Positions 1 to 11,600 of a stretch of DNA of 64,000 nt are shown one piece after another. The number at the start of each line of letters is the position of its first letter. Position 1 is the stretch's first letter. The stretch covers positions 29,670 through 93,669 of the forward strand of contig WIXG01000311.1 in assembly GCA_009869945.1 (NCBI GenBank), written 5' to 3'. The notes beneath the pieces were generated by a model. That model was not told where the DNA came from and did not search any database. It worked only from the letters and a program-made list of their open reading frames with translations. The position numbers and the translations under genes are program-made. The DNA is from Mesaphorura yosii. Lineage: Eukaryota; Arthropoda; Collembola; Poduromorpha; Tullbergiidae.

Positions 1-3000
1 GCGATGCAATAAATCCTGAAGTAGTTTCAGGAGTTCATGTTCAAGTCAGCAACGAGAAGAGGATGAATGGTTTCCAGTTTTTCAGTTAATAACAAGATTG
101 CTAATTACTGCATGAAGTAGACCTTGATTTTATATTGGTATTTCGGGTGGCCGGCAAGGAGAAATGTGCGGTTCCGTGCAACTCGCCGGCCCAAAGCTGA
201 CAATTGCCAGACAATTGAGTCCATCGCACGAAAATCTCGGAAATGCGTGGCACATAAATAAATCATTCAACATAATTTCGAATTTGAGCCGCATCAGAAA
301 TAGAGAGACGGGATTAAGAACTCAATTTAATTTGCACCTGACCAAGAAATGTGGACATAGAATACTAAATCATGAGATCAAATCGTAATTATGGGATCCT
401 CACACACGCCAAATTACGAAGCATTTTTAATTGTGCAGCACACACCAGAGGCTTAGATACAATAAATGATGACCGCTATTGCTATTAAAAACACAAATAG
501 GATTTACCATCTTTGATTTTAGAAGGTGGAGACGATGCGTGTTGAAGTAAAGTACACAAATGGAAGAGTCGGACATTGGATACAAAAAGACTTGTTAGAA
601 TTGCGTGCAAGGCTTCAGACAAATCTCTTCGGAGAGGGTGAAGCCATGGAGGAAATTAAATTCTATGGCTCTCCTCTCCACTTTTGTTTCAATCATCAAA
701 CGTACTCATAAATGGATAGCTGCTAAATGATTAACATAAACATCATGACATGGCGATTTTGCTCGGCAATGCCTTATCGGTAGCACGGAGGAGAGCCCAT
801 CAGGAAAAGTGCATCACCAAGAAGAAGCACCAAGGGAACCATGACAAACAAAATGGCAAGTGAAATCCCATCATGTGAATTGAATCAACTCAAAATGCGG
901 AGGTTCATTCTTTCGGGACTCAGAAAATTGGAAACAAGAACTGTAAAACAGTAAAATGCGGGTAAATCAAAACATCAGAATTTGATTTGATAACAAGGTC
1001 ATAGTCATGTTCTGATTTATAAACGCCCAAGTAAGACATTCGATGTGCCAGTTGATAATAAATTTGTCGCAAAGAAGTGTATTGCGTGTCTGATTCAGTT
1101 TAGCTTTGAGTTTATTCAGTACGTCTCCCAACTGTCTCCTCAAATAATTTGCATAATGATGCAATTGCGACATGCAAACAGTCGCTAGCCAAGTCTGTAC
1201 GATGTTTTCTTGTTTAAATTCCAATTTCACATGCGCTACAATCAAGTCTGGGAGTAATGAACAGCGGTCATTTCTTTTCGTTTGTGCTGTTTCTCACAAA
1301 ATTCAAGAGGCAGTCAGAGTCTGGTTAACAATACGCACTCGGAGCACTAATTGATACATGTGATGCGCTAAATTAACAGCATTGTCATGTTTACCATCCA
1401 CGTAATGTCTGAGAACTTTGGAGCAGCCGCGGCCACAGAAATCACGGGAATTGTGCAGTTCTTTTCTGTTTAGCACACCATAACTGTATAATTGCTCTGG
1501 TCTCGTCTGCTTAAATGCTCATTAACGTTCGAGCGCCCCAACTTCCCCGACAAAATTTCTCATCATTTCTGCAAAAATTGAGTCGACCTGACTTGCGTGT
1601 GGTAAAAAATGGGAAGTTAGTGAAACTAGTAACACACTGCCGTCAATAAATTGGAAGGTGCAACTAGCATTAATGACCATTGCTTAGAAGAGTCCACACA
1701 AATCGCGTTTCTTCTCATTCATTCTACCTAGAATTGTGTGCGGTATGAAATATGGAGTATATTTTATCTTCTTTTTGCGAAAAAGGCCAAACTTACGCCG
1801 TGGGAAAGGAACGATGCATTTTTTACGTTTCATCTTCAGTCCTCAAATGTGAATCTGATTAGGCTGTATGGTTTTGACTCACTTCATCTCGTAGCCATGT
1901 TTCGCTCCTAATTGCGAAAGATCATCATCATTAGAATTAGCAGTTGCCATTCCACCTACCGCATCAGAGTGCCTGTGCCATCTCAAACTCCAATTTGATG
2001 CAATTAAGTGGGAGTTGAAGCTTGTACATTTACACAATGAGAGCACAGTACAGTGCTTCGGAGATGAAGAACTTTCCTTGATTGTTATTCAGATCTGAAC
2101 CGTATTGTTGTGTAGTCTGTATAAATAAATAATACATTTATTGTAATACACCCAAGCTGTAATTGATAGAAACGCGCTGTTCGTCCTCTGTATCATCGTC
2201 TTGGTACAAGTTGATACATCAATCATTCGTTTCAACGTGGACTGATGAAACTTTATTATTGATTGTCATTTTAAATTATTGTTGTGGATTCTGTTCAATG
2301 GGTTGATTGTTTTTGAAAGTCCAGCCGCAGCCACAAATGTCGGCCTGCGCATCATCCGAGGAGAGATCGCGAGTCTGATTTCTAATTTAATCATAAAATC
2401 ATGACGTATTACCTTTTCTGTGTTCTTCCGTCAAGGAAATTCAGTTCAACATGGAAAACAATGGCACCTGGGACCTCAGCCGTGTACAACGAGGAAAAAG
2501 CCCGACTTATTAAGAAACTAAATGATCGTAAAAGTGATGGCTGAAATGTTCGAAATGTCCTTACATGTTCATGCGTGTGTAAAATTTGTCTGCACTGCTG
2601 GTTTTATAACCGTGAATTATGAATTTGGGTGATGACGGATTCAGATTTAGAAATTGAAAAGTACACCTGCGTGTAGTCGATTGTTTTACATGTGAATGTA
2701 TGAATGTGATATCATGCAACAATAGAAAGGCACAAATTGGCACCTCGATTTTATATCCTTTGCGCAACCTGAAAATTGCGGTTCGGTCCGCATCTTGACG
2801 TCGCTTTGTCCCCCTTTGCGACGTAATTAATGAATGAGTCGCATGTTCTGCCAGTTAAAATTAATTAAAGTTAATTTTAACTGCGATCGGCCTTTCCTTG
2901 GACCATTTATGCCGACATGAGATGTTGAGAGACTTCGAGCGAAGCGCACACTGACTGCAAATCTTGCATACGTAGTAATTGGGTTGGTTTTAGTAATTTT

Positions 3001-5223
3001 AACCTGCGAGCTCCTTTTTGCCTGATGCAATCCGAAATTTATGATTCTGATTCTGGGTTTTATTCATCATAATTCATAGTCTCAAGGAAAGTCACACAGT
3101 ATTCTAAATCCATATTCTTGTGAGTGGCGAATATTACATGACATACTCCGAGCCAGATTTGTGCTAATTGAACATCCGTTTAGTGCCCGCCGCTTTAGGC
3201 CGTTAAGGAAAACCTGACAAATGGCGAAATGAGTTCTACATTGTTTCTTGCGTTTTCTACTATCAATGTCGCATCACTTCCTTGTCGTATTCTCATTCCC
3301 TGAATTTCTAGAAAACCAGATTACGAAACGCGGCTGTGACTGCGACATGGAGTCGTGTAACATGAAAACGGTCGGGAAGACGTAAAAGTATTAAGAATTC
3401 AGGAATTTCTTTAAATCAGCCACGACAAAGCCGCAATTCGCTCGTCGTGTTTGTGAGCTTACGCTTCCAAATGCATTGAGTTCAGGATGTCCTGCCCAGC
3501 CAAGAGCCTACAACAATGAAGACAAACACAATCGTCATAAATTCCCACAATACATTACAGTAACGACCAGTCAACGTTTCAGAGCGCATTTCTAATGTTG
3601 AAACTTGTATTTTTACAATACAGAATAAATCTGAATTACGTACACAAAAACGGACGCCTTGCATTGCCCTGCATTGCTCGGTGATGGTGCGTCGTATTTC
3701 CTGTCCCATTACTGCTCGGCTTAAAGCAAACGTATTCAAATCTTTCCGTATTTCTTCTCGTTTTCTCGCAGAAAGAAGGAAGGAAAGGAATTCCGAGTTT
3801 CAAGGCATTCACCCCTTCTGAAGCATTTTTTCTGCCCTCAAGTTGTGATCTAAAAACTTCTTTTTGCTTTTTCTCACAATAATAAATGTAATGGTGAGTG
3901 TAAGTTTGCAAATCCGATGAATGCTTTATTCAATTATGACGAAGGGGTAGTGCGGAATAAAAAGAGCGAGGATTTAATGCAACTCGGACATGTATTTTGC
4001 ATTAGGCGGCAACAAGAAAAGTGTGTGTCCGAGCACTGCGAAAGACGTTAAATCATTCATTGTACGAATCATGCATTATTGCGTGCTATAAACGCACGAC
4101 AAGTGCAACAAATTATATTGTTAAATTAAGGCACGCTCAAATGTCAATGTCTCGAAAGACTCAAGATTATGTTGTCTTAATTGGTTCCACTTGCTGCAGC
4201 TCTTGCACTTCAATTTGTCATACCAAGGCAAATGTGACAGATCAAGAAGGCTTCCTGGACGCGTTTCACGAACCTGTTCAAAAACTCGATTCTTGCCTCG
4301 TGCTGGTTTTATGCTGAAGGTAATGCCAACCCAATCACTCGCACACACTTGCCGTATGGAATATTTGGCGTCGAACGGCGAAGGAATGTCGAGTAGCTGC
4401 TCATTTGCATTTTCTGCAGAGCAAACTGTACAATAGAAACAATTTCACGACAATAGCAGAAATAATTGGCAAGAAATTCGATATTCCAGTCAATTTGTCA
4501 CAAATACTTTTATGATCTCATGCTGTACGTTTTCAATATCAGTTATACGCACTGTGCGCACAAAACGGCAGCATGGCGAGTTTTCTGGTTTGCTGTTGTT
4601 GCACCTGCGCGTGACAACTTGCTCACTTGTTTCCTGCACCTTTATCGTATGGCAGACAACCCGTCACAGCACGGCAACCGTAATCCGCACTAATCAGGAA
4701 ACATTGCTTGACAATGAACTGTAAATTCACAACAATTTGAAATATGATTTATTGTACGCGTAAAATCGTTGGCATGAACAAGAGAATATTTTATACTTTT
4801 TGCCGAAATTGAACAAAGTCTTATTGTATGTTTCAATTTGCAGGAATTTTGTATGAAGACAACAACTGCCTTGTACGACTCTTCACACCTTTATCGACTC
4901 AGCTCGGGCTTATCTTGCCAGAGAGCCTGTGTTGAAGGAGGCGATTTGATGATGACTCAATTGGACTCCGTGTTGGACTTGTGAAGAATATCACCGAGTC
5001 GTAGCCGTCGCATTGGACAATTCGTTTGGATTGAAATGTGAAATTGAGAAATCTCAAACATTCACTCATTCCTCTGTTCACAGTTTAGAAATTGTCAATT
5101 AATGTACAGAATCGAAAGCAGAGCTCACCAGCCGCAATGCACAGAAAACAATTAAAATGAGTGTCTTCCAAACCGCATGATTGCAATTTAAGAAAGTAGT
5201 ACAAGGAAACGAAAGACGCCAAA
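1..5223. other. Region upstream of the first coding exon; no supported gene
   Basis: No ORF here has a recognisable domain or convincing splice signals. The longest open frames are short and of random-looking composition. The stretch includes a perfect 13-bp hairpin near 2.87 kb and one short coding-like patch near 2.45-2.54 kb, treated separately. The last part before 5224 is probably 5' untranslated sequence of the first exon: a TAG in frame with the chosen ATG lies at 5197-5199. I could not locate the transcription start or a convincing TATA box. Confidence 0.5.
2852..2883. repeat. Perfect 13-bp inverted repeat with 6-base loop
   Basis: The arm CAGTTAAAATTAA is followed by the loop TTAAAG and the exact reverse complement TTAATTTTAACTG. 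The stem is AT-rich. It is not long enough to be a typical microRNA precursor, and no gene borders it, so it is recorded only as a structure. Confidence 0.8.
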
Positions 5224-5273
5224 ATGTGGTCGATTATGAGTTCAATGAAGCTGCGGAGGAAAACATCAAAGAG
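5224..5273 (+). CDS. First coding exon of the large Shroom-like gene
   Basis: An ATG at 5224 opens 16 codons plus two bases and ends at a consensus donor, AG|GTAAGC, at 5273/5274. The peptide begins MWSIMSSMKLRRKTSK and is strongly basic. An in-frame TAG at 5197-5199 lies just upstream and no other ATG intervenes, which supports this start. The exon ends in phase 2, and the next certain exon (27252) opens with one base that completes a codon. The join AG+G gives Arg and continues Gly-Glu-Gly-Asp without a stop. The link across 22 kb is inferred from phase and donor quality, not from a transcript. The N-terminus carries no PDZ domain, unlike vertebrate Shroom2/3 but compatible with the PDZ-less fly isoform. 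Other promoters or first exons could exist. Confidence 0.6.
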
Positions 5274-7855
5274 GTAAGCTCAGACGCTGAACTTTATTGC
5301 TTTAACACATTGGTCTGATGGCAATTGTCAGAGAACAATTAAGCCAGGCTTAATAATAGACGATAATGAATGGCCTACTTTGGAAAGACAAGGAAAACGC
5401 AAGATCAATCTGCACTGCACGCTTGTTCGGTGAGAGGGAATTATTTCAAGTACCCATAAACCTGAAATTATCAACCAAATCGGCCATTGATACAAGCGTG
5501 TTAACTTTCAATTACGCGTGTTTATTTGCGACGCAAGGCTGCCAATTTGTGGCTATAAATGGCCCCTTTCTACTCGCGCATGTTTTGACATGTCGGACAT
5601 GCACCAAACTGCGACACGCACATGACGACAGAAATCCTCGCGCATTCCGGCCCTTCACTTTCTGTCCGATTTGATGACGCCACGAGATTCGGTCTAGCAA
5701 ACATGGAGTTTGCATCCAAGAGATGCTAACACGCTGAGTCGATTGACACGACCGACCAACCGACCGTTTGGTCGTTGGTGGTGTTCACCCATTGTAGGAA
5801 GAGCACTTTGGATTACAGCAGTTCAAACAAATCAGATTAAATCAACATTGTACCATCACACACCGCGTTATCGTTGTGCATTCATGCTGTGGTTTTCTCA
5901 CTGTGTATTATTAACCTTGCGCCTCTACACAACAATCACAATAATGACGTGTCCTTAAAAGGCGCGAGCACATAACAGGCACCACCACACTTGCGTCCGT
6001 ACGTGAGTAAGTGGCTATCAACTTTCTCAAAATAAAATGAAAATCTTTCCATCGTTGTTCTAATTTAGTAATTTATAATTATTAAGTCGAACTAATGTCA
6101 TCCCGTCAGAAATCATGCTTCATGGTGTGGCCACAGTGGCGGAGCAAGAAGGAAGAGCGTCTGAGTTAATCCTCTTAACAGTGCATTAATATGATAACTG
6201 CACCCTTTCATTCATCCTATCTTATCGATTCACGCCGGTTATTAATAAACTCTTGTACTCTCCACGTTGGGTGCTTGACGCTTGGGTTCATGTGGAATTG
6301 GACCAACTGGCGGGCGGCATAGGCCTGACCGTAAGCAAAAACGGCATTTGGCATCTCGTGAGCTCGTTGCTGAAGATGCCGTCAAGTGCAATCGCAAACA
6401 TGAGCGTACTTGCACATGTTGCTCGATAGATCCGATGGCTTTATCTTGCATAATGCGTGATGATGCGATGATGAAGTCGATGCGACGAGTGAGATGTTAT
6501 AATCCGATAACAAATGCCCAATCAAAATTAAACGCCAATTACATTATTGCATTATTCTAGCATCGCTGGTCTAATCAAAGGAATCTGACCGCCGACGACA
6601 TGCTTTATATATTAATCACGTTACGTGCTCAGAGGATTAAAATAACTGTATAATCCGTGCAAAAAGCAAGAGATTACGAACACAAGATCGGCACCTGGCC
6701 TCCGAATGAAATCTGCACCTCTCATTTGCATTTGCCCGGTGATTATTATTCTTTTCCGGCACTATTCTTCAGTAGCCAAATTAGAGTCATTACAATAACA
6801 TTCGTCAAGTGCAGTAACATTCATTAACGCTCATTAGAATTACTTAACATGCGGCCACGCACCACGTTCGCATGCGACCATGTGTCGATTACACTCCCGT
6901 GAACTCGAATAAGAGCCTCTCATCTCTTCTGCTCCTGCGGGCAGAATTATTGAATCAAGGGTTTAATTTCGCTGAACTGCTTTACATTTACAGAGCCACA
7001 TGCATTCGTGTTTGCATATCCTCGAGCTCAAGTTATGAGTCTTCAAATAATTCAGTAAGCAAGAATGCGACTTCCCAACGCCAAAGTCACGGCACGCAGC
7101 AGACGCAGATTGGGAGTCACAATGGCGACATGACATAATGAATTGATTGAAATCATTCACACAATGAAAAGTGTTTATAGAGTCAAGTCGAGCATTCATA
7201 ATTTAAACGCGATTTTCTGAATTTATAATTCCATGAGATGATGTTTATGCGGCGAGGAATGCGCAGAGTCCAGACTGATACAATTATTAATCTTTTCCAT
7301 TAGGCACTCAGCCTCTATCTCTTCGTCTGCTTTGTTGCCGTCCTCTCGTCATAAGTATTAGTGTCCGAATTCATTGAACTGAAAAAGTGATTGAACTTGC
7401 CAAAATAAAGTCCGACACTTTGAGATTTGAGTCTTCTTCAACGTCTCCTTCGAACTTGTACAATAATTGTTTTGCAATCACGACTAGATCTACTCGTCGA
7501 CTAGAAGGCGACAGAGCGCCAGACGTAGCTTTATTGCGTGTACAAATTTGTGCTGGGGCAGACACAGATGTGCTGCAAATAAATGTTACGTAATAATCGA
7601 GCATGCAAATTGTCGCAACCCAATGCATCTCATGCGCATCACATTGCAACACCTATGCAAGAACTTTCGATCCTTCATCTTAATCTTTACACCCACAGTC
7701 AGCGCTCCTCTTCGTTCATGTGACATTCCTTTTTCTTCAAGATAATTTCTTGAAATTCACATAAACAAAACGCGTACACGCACGACCGAAAAAGGACACA
7801 TTTAAAGCATTTTGATGCTCTGAGTAACAAGAAAAGGGTGATTAGATTACGAGAT

Positions 7856-7931
7856 TAATATAAATTCCTAGGTAACTCTGCATCGTGAACCCGCACATCG
7901 AGTGCCTGATTGGAAAATTTTCCTCTGGTGC
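7856..7931 (+). repeat. Left 76-bp terminal inverted repeat
   Basis: It is the reverse complement of 8549-8624 with mismatches at three positions. It includes the blocks CCTAGGTAACTCTGCATCGT and TGCCTGATTGGAAAATTTTC. Weaker similarity continues inward for about ten bases. Confidence 0.9.
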
Positions 7932-7950
7932 GAATTGTTACTTTTGTGGT

Positions 7951-8094
7951 TTAGTTGTTAATTATCATTGGATTAATCGCCACATCGAGTAAGTTTACAT
8001 CATCGTCGTCAAATACAAGGCATTTTCGTGCTTTAGGCGGCGAACAATCTTTCTCTGTTTCGATTTCATCGTCCTCTTCGTCCAGTTGATTCAT
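7951..8094 (-). CDS. Small acidic ORF inside the inverted-repeat element (hypothetical)
   Basis: Read from the ATG at 8094 this gives 47 residues; the frame is open for 13 further codons upstream with no ATG. The peptide is markedly acidic, with DEEDDEIETE near the start and FDDDD in the middle, and contains two cysteines. A short Lys/Arg-containing stretch (PPKARKC) separates the acidic runs. I recognise no domain. It could be the C-terminal exon of a longer spliced product or simply a chance ORF, because I see no poly(A) signal between its stop and the left repeat. Its divergent placement opposite the membrane-protein gene, within the same repeat-bounded unit, is the main reason to list it. 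Confidence 0.3.
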   Translation of the reverse strand: MNQLDEEDDEIETEKDCSPPKARKCLVFDDDDVNLLDVAINPMIINN

Positions 8095-8174
8095 GAATAG
8101 ATAATAAGTATTTACTCTATTGAGAAAAGGCAAAGTAGATCATCCTAGCATAATACATGTAGCATCATGCGAAA

Positions 8175-8462
8175 ATGGATTGCACTAGTGCAAAATCCTG
8201 TGTGTGTTGCCTTTCGCAAAACTGCATGTGGCAAGCTGATCCTTGCACACATAACGTAGTGGACCAGCAGCACTACTTTGTGGTTGGCGACGAATACCCG
8301 GTTGAACCGGAGCATTTGTGCCTGCCCGCAGTCATATGGACTGCAGTAGTCCTGCTAGCCTTCATCTTCCTCATTTTCGCCTTTTGGGGTCGTATGAGAA
8401 AGAGAAGGCGTAGATGGCCCATTCTCTACGCACACTACAGGGCGTACGGGAAGCTGGAATGA
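8175..8462 (+). CDS. Cys-rich single-pass membrane protein within the inverted-repeat element (hypothetical)
   Basis: The ORF encodes 95 residues from ATG at 8175 to TGA at 8460-8462. Residues 1-49 carry seven cysteines (3, 9, 11, 12, 17, 24, 49) with a C-x-W motif at 17-19. A hydrophobic segment at about 51-71 is followed at once by a basic stop-transfer run at 73-80 (RMRKRRRR), then a short Tyr-rich tail. There is no obvious cleavable signal peptide. The layout (compact Cys-rich module, one transmembrane helix, basic tail) resembles a shortened PTTG1IP-type protein, whose PSI-like module has CxWC spacing, but the second Cys of that motif is Gln here. This likeness is from memory and tentative. 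G+C-rich codons and an AATAAA 41 bases after the stop argue for a real gene. Its function is unknown. Confidence 0.55.
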   Translation: MDCTSAKSCVCCLSQNCMWQADPCTHNVVDQQHYFVVGDEYPVEPEHLCLPAVIWTAVVLLAFIFLIFAFWGRMRKRRRRWPILYAHYRAYGKLE

Positions 8463-8502
8463 GGTTTCCTGCCTCAACCAACGGCCCTTTCAACGGCCAG
8501 CA

Positions 8503-8508
8503 AATAAA
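8503..8508 (+). promoter_or_regulatory. AATAAA poly(A) signal after the membrane-protein ORF
   Basis: A canonical hexamer lies 41 bases after the TGA and about 40 bases before the right inverted repeat. Transcription of the small gene could therefore terminate within the element or at its edge. Confidence 0.5.
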
Positions 8509-8548
8509 AACCAAAAGATAATTTAAAAACAAAACATCATCACTATTG

Positions 8549-8624
8549 GCATCAGAGGAAAATTTTCCAATCAGGCACTCGATTTGCGGGTTCACGATGC
8601 AGAGTTACCTAGGAATTTACATTA
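8549..8624 (-). repeat. Right 76-bp terminal inverted repeat
   Basis: It is the reverse complement of 7856-7931 with three mismatches, two internal and one five bases from the outer end. High identity of the two arms suggests a fairly recent insertion or strong constraint on the ends. Confidence 0.9.
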
Positions 8625-11600
8625 GATACCGACCTCAGCCAGTCTCACAGTTTATTGAAGGACTGAACTGAACCATTACCATCTCGGGGCATGCACAGTT
8701 GTTGATAAGGAGTCTTGCATGTATTGAGGAGTATCCTAAGCTAAACAAATAGTCCGACTCAACTGTGCTGAGTTCAATCATTTCCAATTTTAGTAAGACT
8801 GCAGATTAGCATCACAGGACAGACAAGAATTTTTAAGGATTACGAAATCAAAATCCATTACCTTTTCCTTACGAATGCTGTAATAGGCAATTGTTATTGA
8901 GCTGCGAATTGATTACCGCCACGCTTGAAAGACTCGAGGCACTCGAAGGCCAAGCTGCCGTGCTGTGCCGCCGGTGCGAAGTGGCAAAGCTCTCGACTTG
9001 TTCTTTTAGTTTAATTGCAATCGCGAATGGGAAATCTATCATGCGGTAAATTAGTTCAGAGATCATAGGAAAACTGTACTAATTTCTTACTGCCAAAGTG
9101 CGGATTCGGATTGTGCAAATTTAAATTAGATTTCAAAGTATTTGCTCGTTTAACGGTTGCATGCCGACCGACAAGGCAAAGTTTTTGAGGTCATAAAATC
9201 GGTAGCTGCAGTCGAGTCGTTAAGTTTCGCCGTCAGTTGTCTTATGAAGGCGAAGACAATTCATTACTGTAACCCACCATGAAAACCGCATTAAGCATGC
9301 GGCAGTTAATTCGATCTGCTCGAGTTTTGTGGCGCAGCAGATCATCACCGGCTATTCATAATTAGCACAGATGCGATGCTGCGAGGCCAAACGATTTTTA
9401 ATGATGAATTCATGCTTCACGTCAATTAGGAAGGATCCAGTTTGTACTCGCGTTCTTTTTCTAAAGTCGCTCAGGTTTCATCACATTTTCACTGTTCACT
9501 TGCTGCATGACAACTGCCATTCGCAAGAACTCGACGAGTTGACATGTTAATGGATTGCCAGTGTACATCTTGCTTCGCTCGCTGCATGGGCACGCGTATT
9601 AATCAAACTTGAAGTGCACCACTTTTTATGCCTCTAAATGTTTGATGACAGCATTCAGAAAATGGAGGGCACTGAATAATGAGACCACCACGGCTTTCAG
9701 CAGTTACGCAGCTGAAGGGAGACTTTAATTAATAAATAGTGAGTGGTTGACAGGAAACCAAGAAACGAATGCTCAGTACAAAGTGCGTGCGGTACGAGTG
9801 ATTAATTCTAATGAGACAGCACCCACCTGATTGATAAGTATTTACGATACATCAACCATTTTGCTTTTGCTACAGATCGCATGTCTGATTCTCGCAGATT
9901 CTCAAATCAATCACGGAAATGAACTTTTCCCGCAACTAAAAACCAGGGCAAACTATTTTGCTTTCGCTTGTTTCTAAATCTTCTAATTAACACGCAGCGT
10001 CAACATTCATGGTACACATCGTATTCGTGTTTATAATTACAAGCGTGATTTACTCATTTACACGAATGATTGACTCTCGATTTTCTGTGCGAACTCTTCA
10101 CAAACTCGCAACAGTAATGGGAATGGCCATTGAACTATGGCAGAAGCAAAAAAGATTTTGTCTAGTAAGCATTACCGAATTCATGCCAGTGGCTTGAATG
10201 GTAAAAGCCTTTCTTGTGGTTATTCTTGGCTACATTGTATCACGAATCGTACAAAAAGTCTCGACTTTTAATTTGTAAAATCATTCCATCAAGACGCTTA
10301 CACGAGCAGCAGACGCGAATGCTGAAGCTCAAGGCAGTAGCTTTAAGCAATCTGAAAAAATATCAGAGCAGTCTCAAAGGAGAAAACACGTTCGTGTACC
10401 CAACGCCTCAACAATGCGGACTACTAAACTAAAATATTCGCTCTGCAACATTGTTGCAGTCGTAAACGCAAGATTTAAACTCCATCTACAGCGGCGGACC
10501 TCAACGCACAATGTAATACATTGTATGTACGGAGCACACAAATTTTTCAATGTCTCATTACTATTTCAAAGTTGCAACAAAGTCTTCTAGAGTGAGCATG
10601 AGACACTTTAGTGCAACAATGTATTGAGCTCGCCATTCTCTTCAAGAAATATGTGCATAAAGACAACAAAGAACTCAGACGGTCGCTCAGACGTGTTGTG
10701 CAGCACTCAATGCAATGCCACTGGCGGATGATTTTCAAAAATTATGCATCGGAACGAGTTTGTCATAAACTCGTCGGTACGTGCCCTGTCCTTGCAATAA
10801 TGTGCGCACGGTCGGCTATTAACGCTTGTCAAACACAATAAAACTGAAAACGATAATAAACGAACGGGCAATGAATTCTTTGTAGCAACAATTGCAGTAA
10901 TGACGTCTTGATTTGTGATCTTGCTGATGTAATCTGAACTGGTATGCGACACTGCAGCCAAAATCGTATCGTCTTTCAATGGGTCGGCGCGTTGCGGCTA
11001 TAAACCGGTGAACATACAAATTACTTGATTAACGAAAAGAGTTGACTTGAAGCGTGCATCTAGGCATGCTGGTTGCCATGCGGCTGTAATTAAATCCTGA
11101 ACCCTCTCTGAGTTATGGTCACGGTGCACGCGTTCACTGATTCAATATCCAACCCGCATTTTCATAACTGGACTACATCATTGTGTAAAATTCTACGCAA
11201 TCAGTATTTTTGATCCTGCCAGCAACAATGGCATCAGAGAATAAAATCCTTCTTCATCAAAGCTGGCTTCCGTTACGGATAGTTTTCTCTCATCCATGGA
11301 ATTTGGAGTAACGATTCACAATGGACAACTCAACTTCAAAATTTTGCAGTTGAAGTGGGGATCCCAGTTAATAATGCTCTGAGATTTTTGCCTTGAAATT
11401 ATACTTTCAATCCTGGCTATAACAACGGACTTGAAAAGTCGATTTTTAATGCATAAATTGTAACAATGGTGTAAAAATTAAAAGACATTCATTCTTGTTC
11501 TGCGCTCATAATATTTGCCTCTTTTGTACATTTTATTTCTCTCACTTGCCTCCGAATAGTAAAAAAAAACTCGTAAAATTGTATGAAAGAAACATCATGG

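Larger units (their letters stand above)
7856..8624. mobile_element. Compact 769-bp inverted-repeat element with two divergent ORFs
   Basis: Terminal inverted repeats of 76 bp with three mismatches enclose about 617 bp. Inside are two small ORFs transcribed outward from a shared interval of roughly 80 bp: an acidic peptide on the minus strand and a Cys-rich membrane protein on the plus strand. The coding interior, especially the plus ORF, is visibly richer in G+C than the surrounding intron. A possible 3-bp target duplication, GAT, flanks the unit at 7853-7855 and 8625-8627, but three bases is weak evidence. No transposase is present, so if it moves it must be mobilised in trans. I do not recognise the family. 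A MITE-like unit that captured a host gene fragment, or a remnant of a small DNA element, would both fit. Confidence 0.7.

Noticed and set aside
750-863. 37-codon basic ORF starting at an ATG
   Set aside because: ORFs of this size are frequent by chance and the donor-like site at its end is weak.
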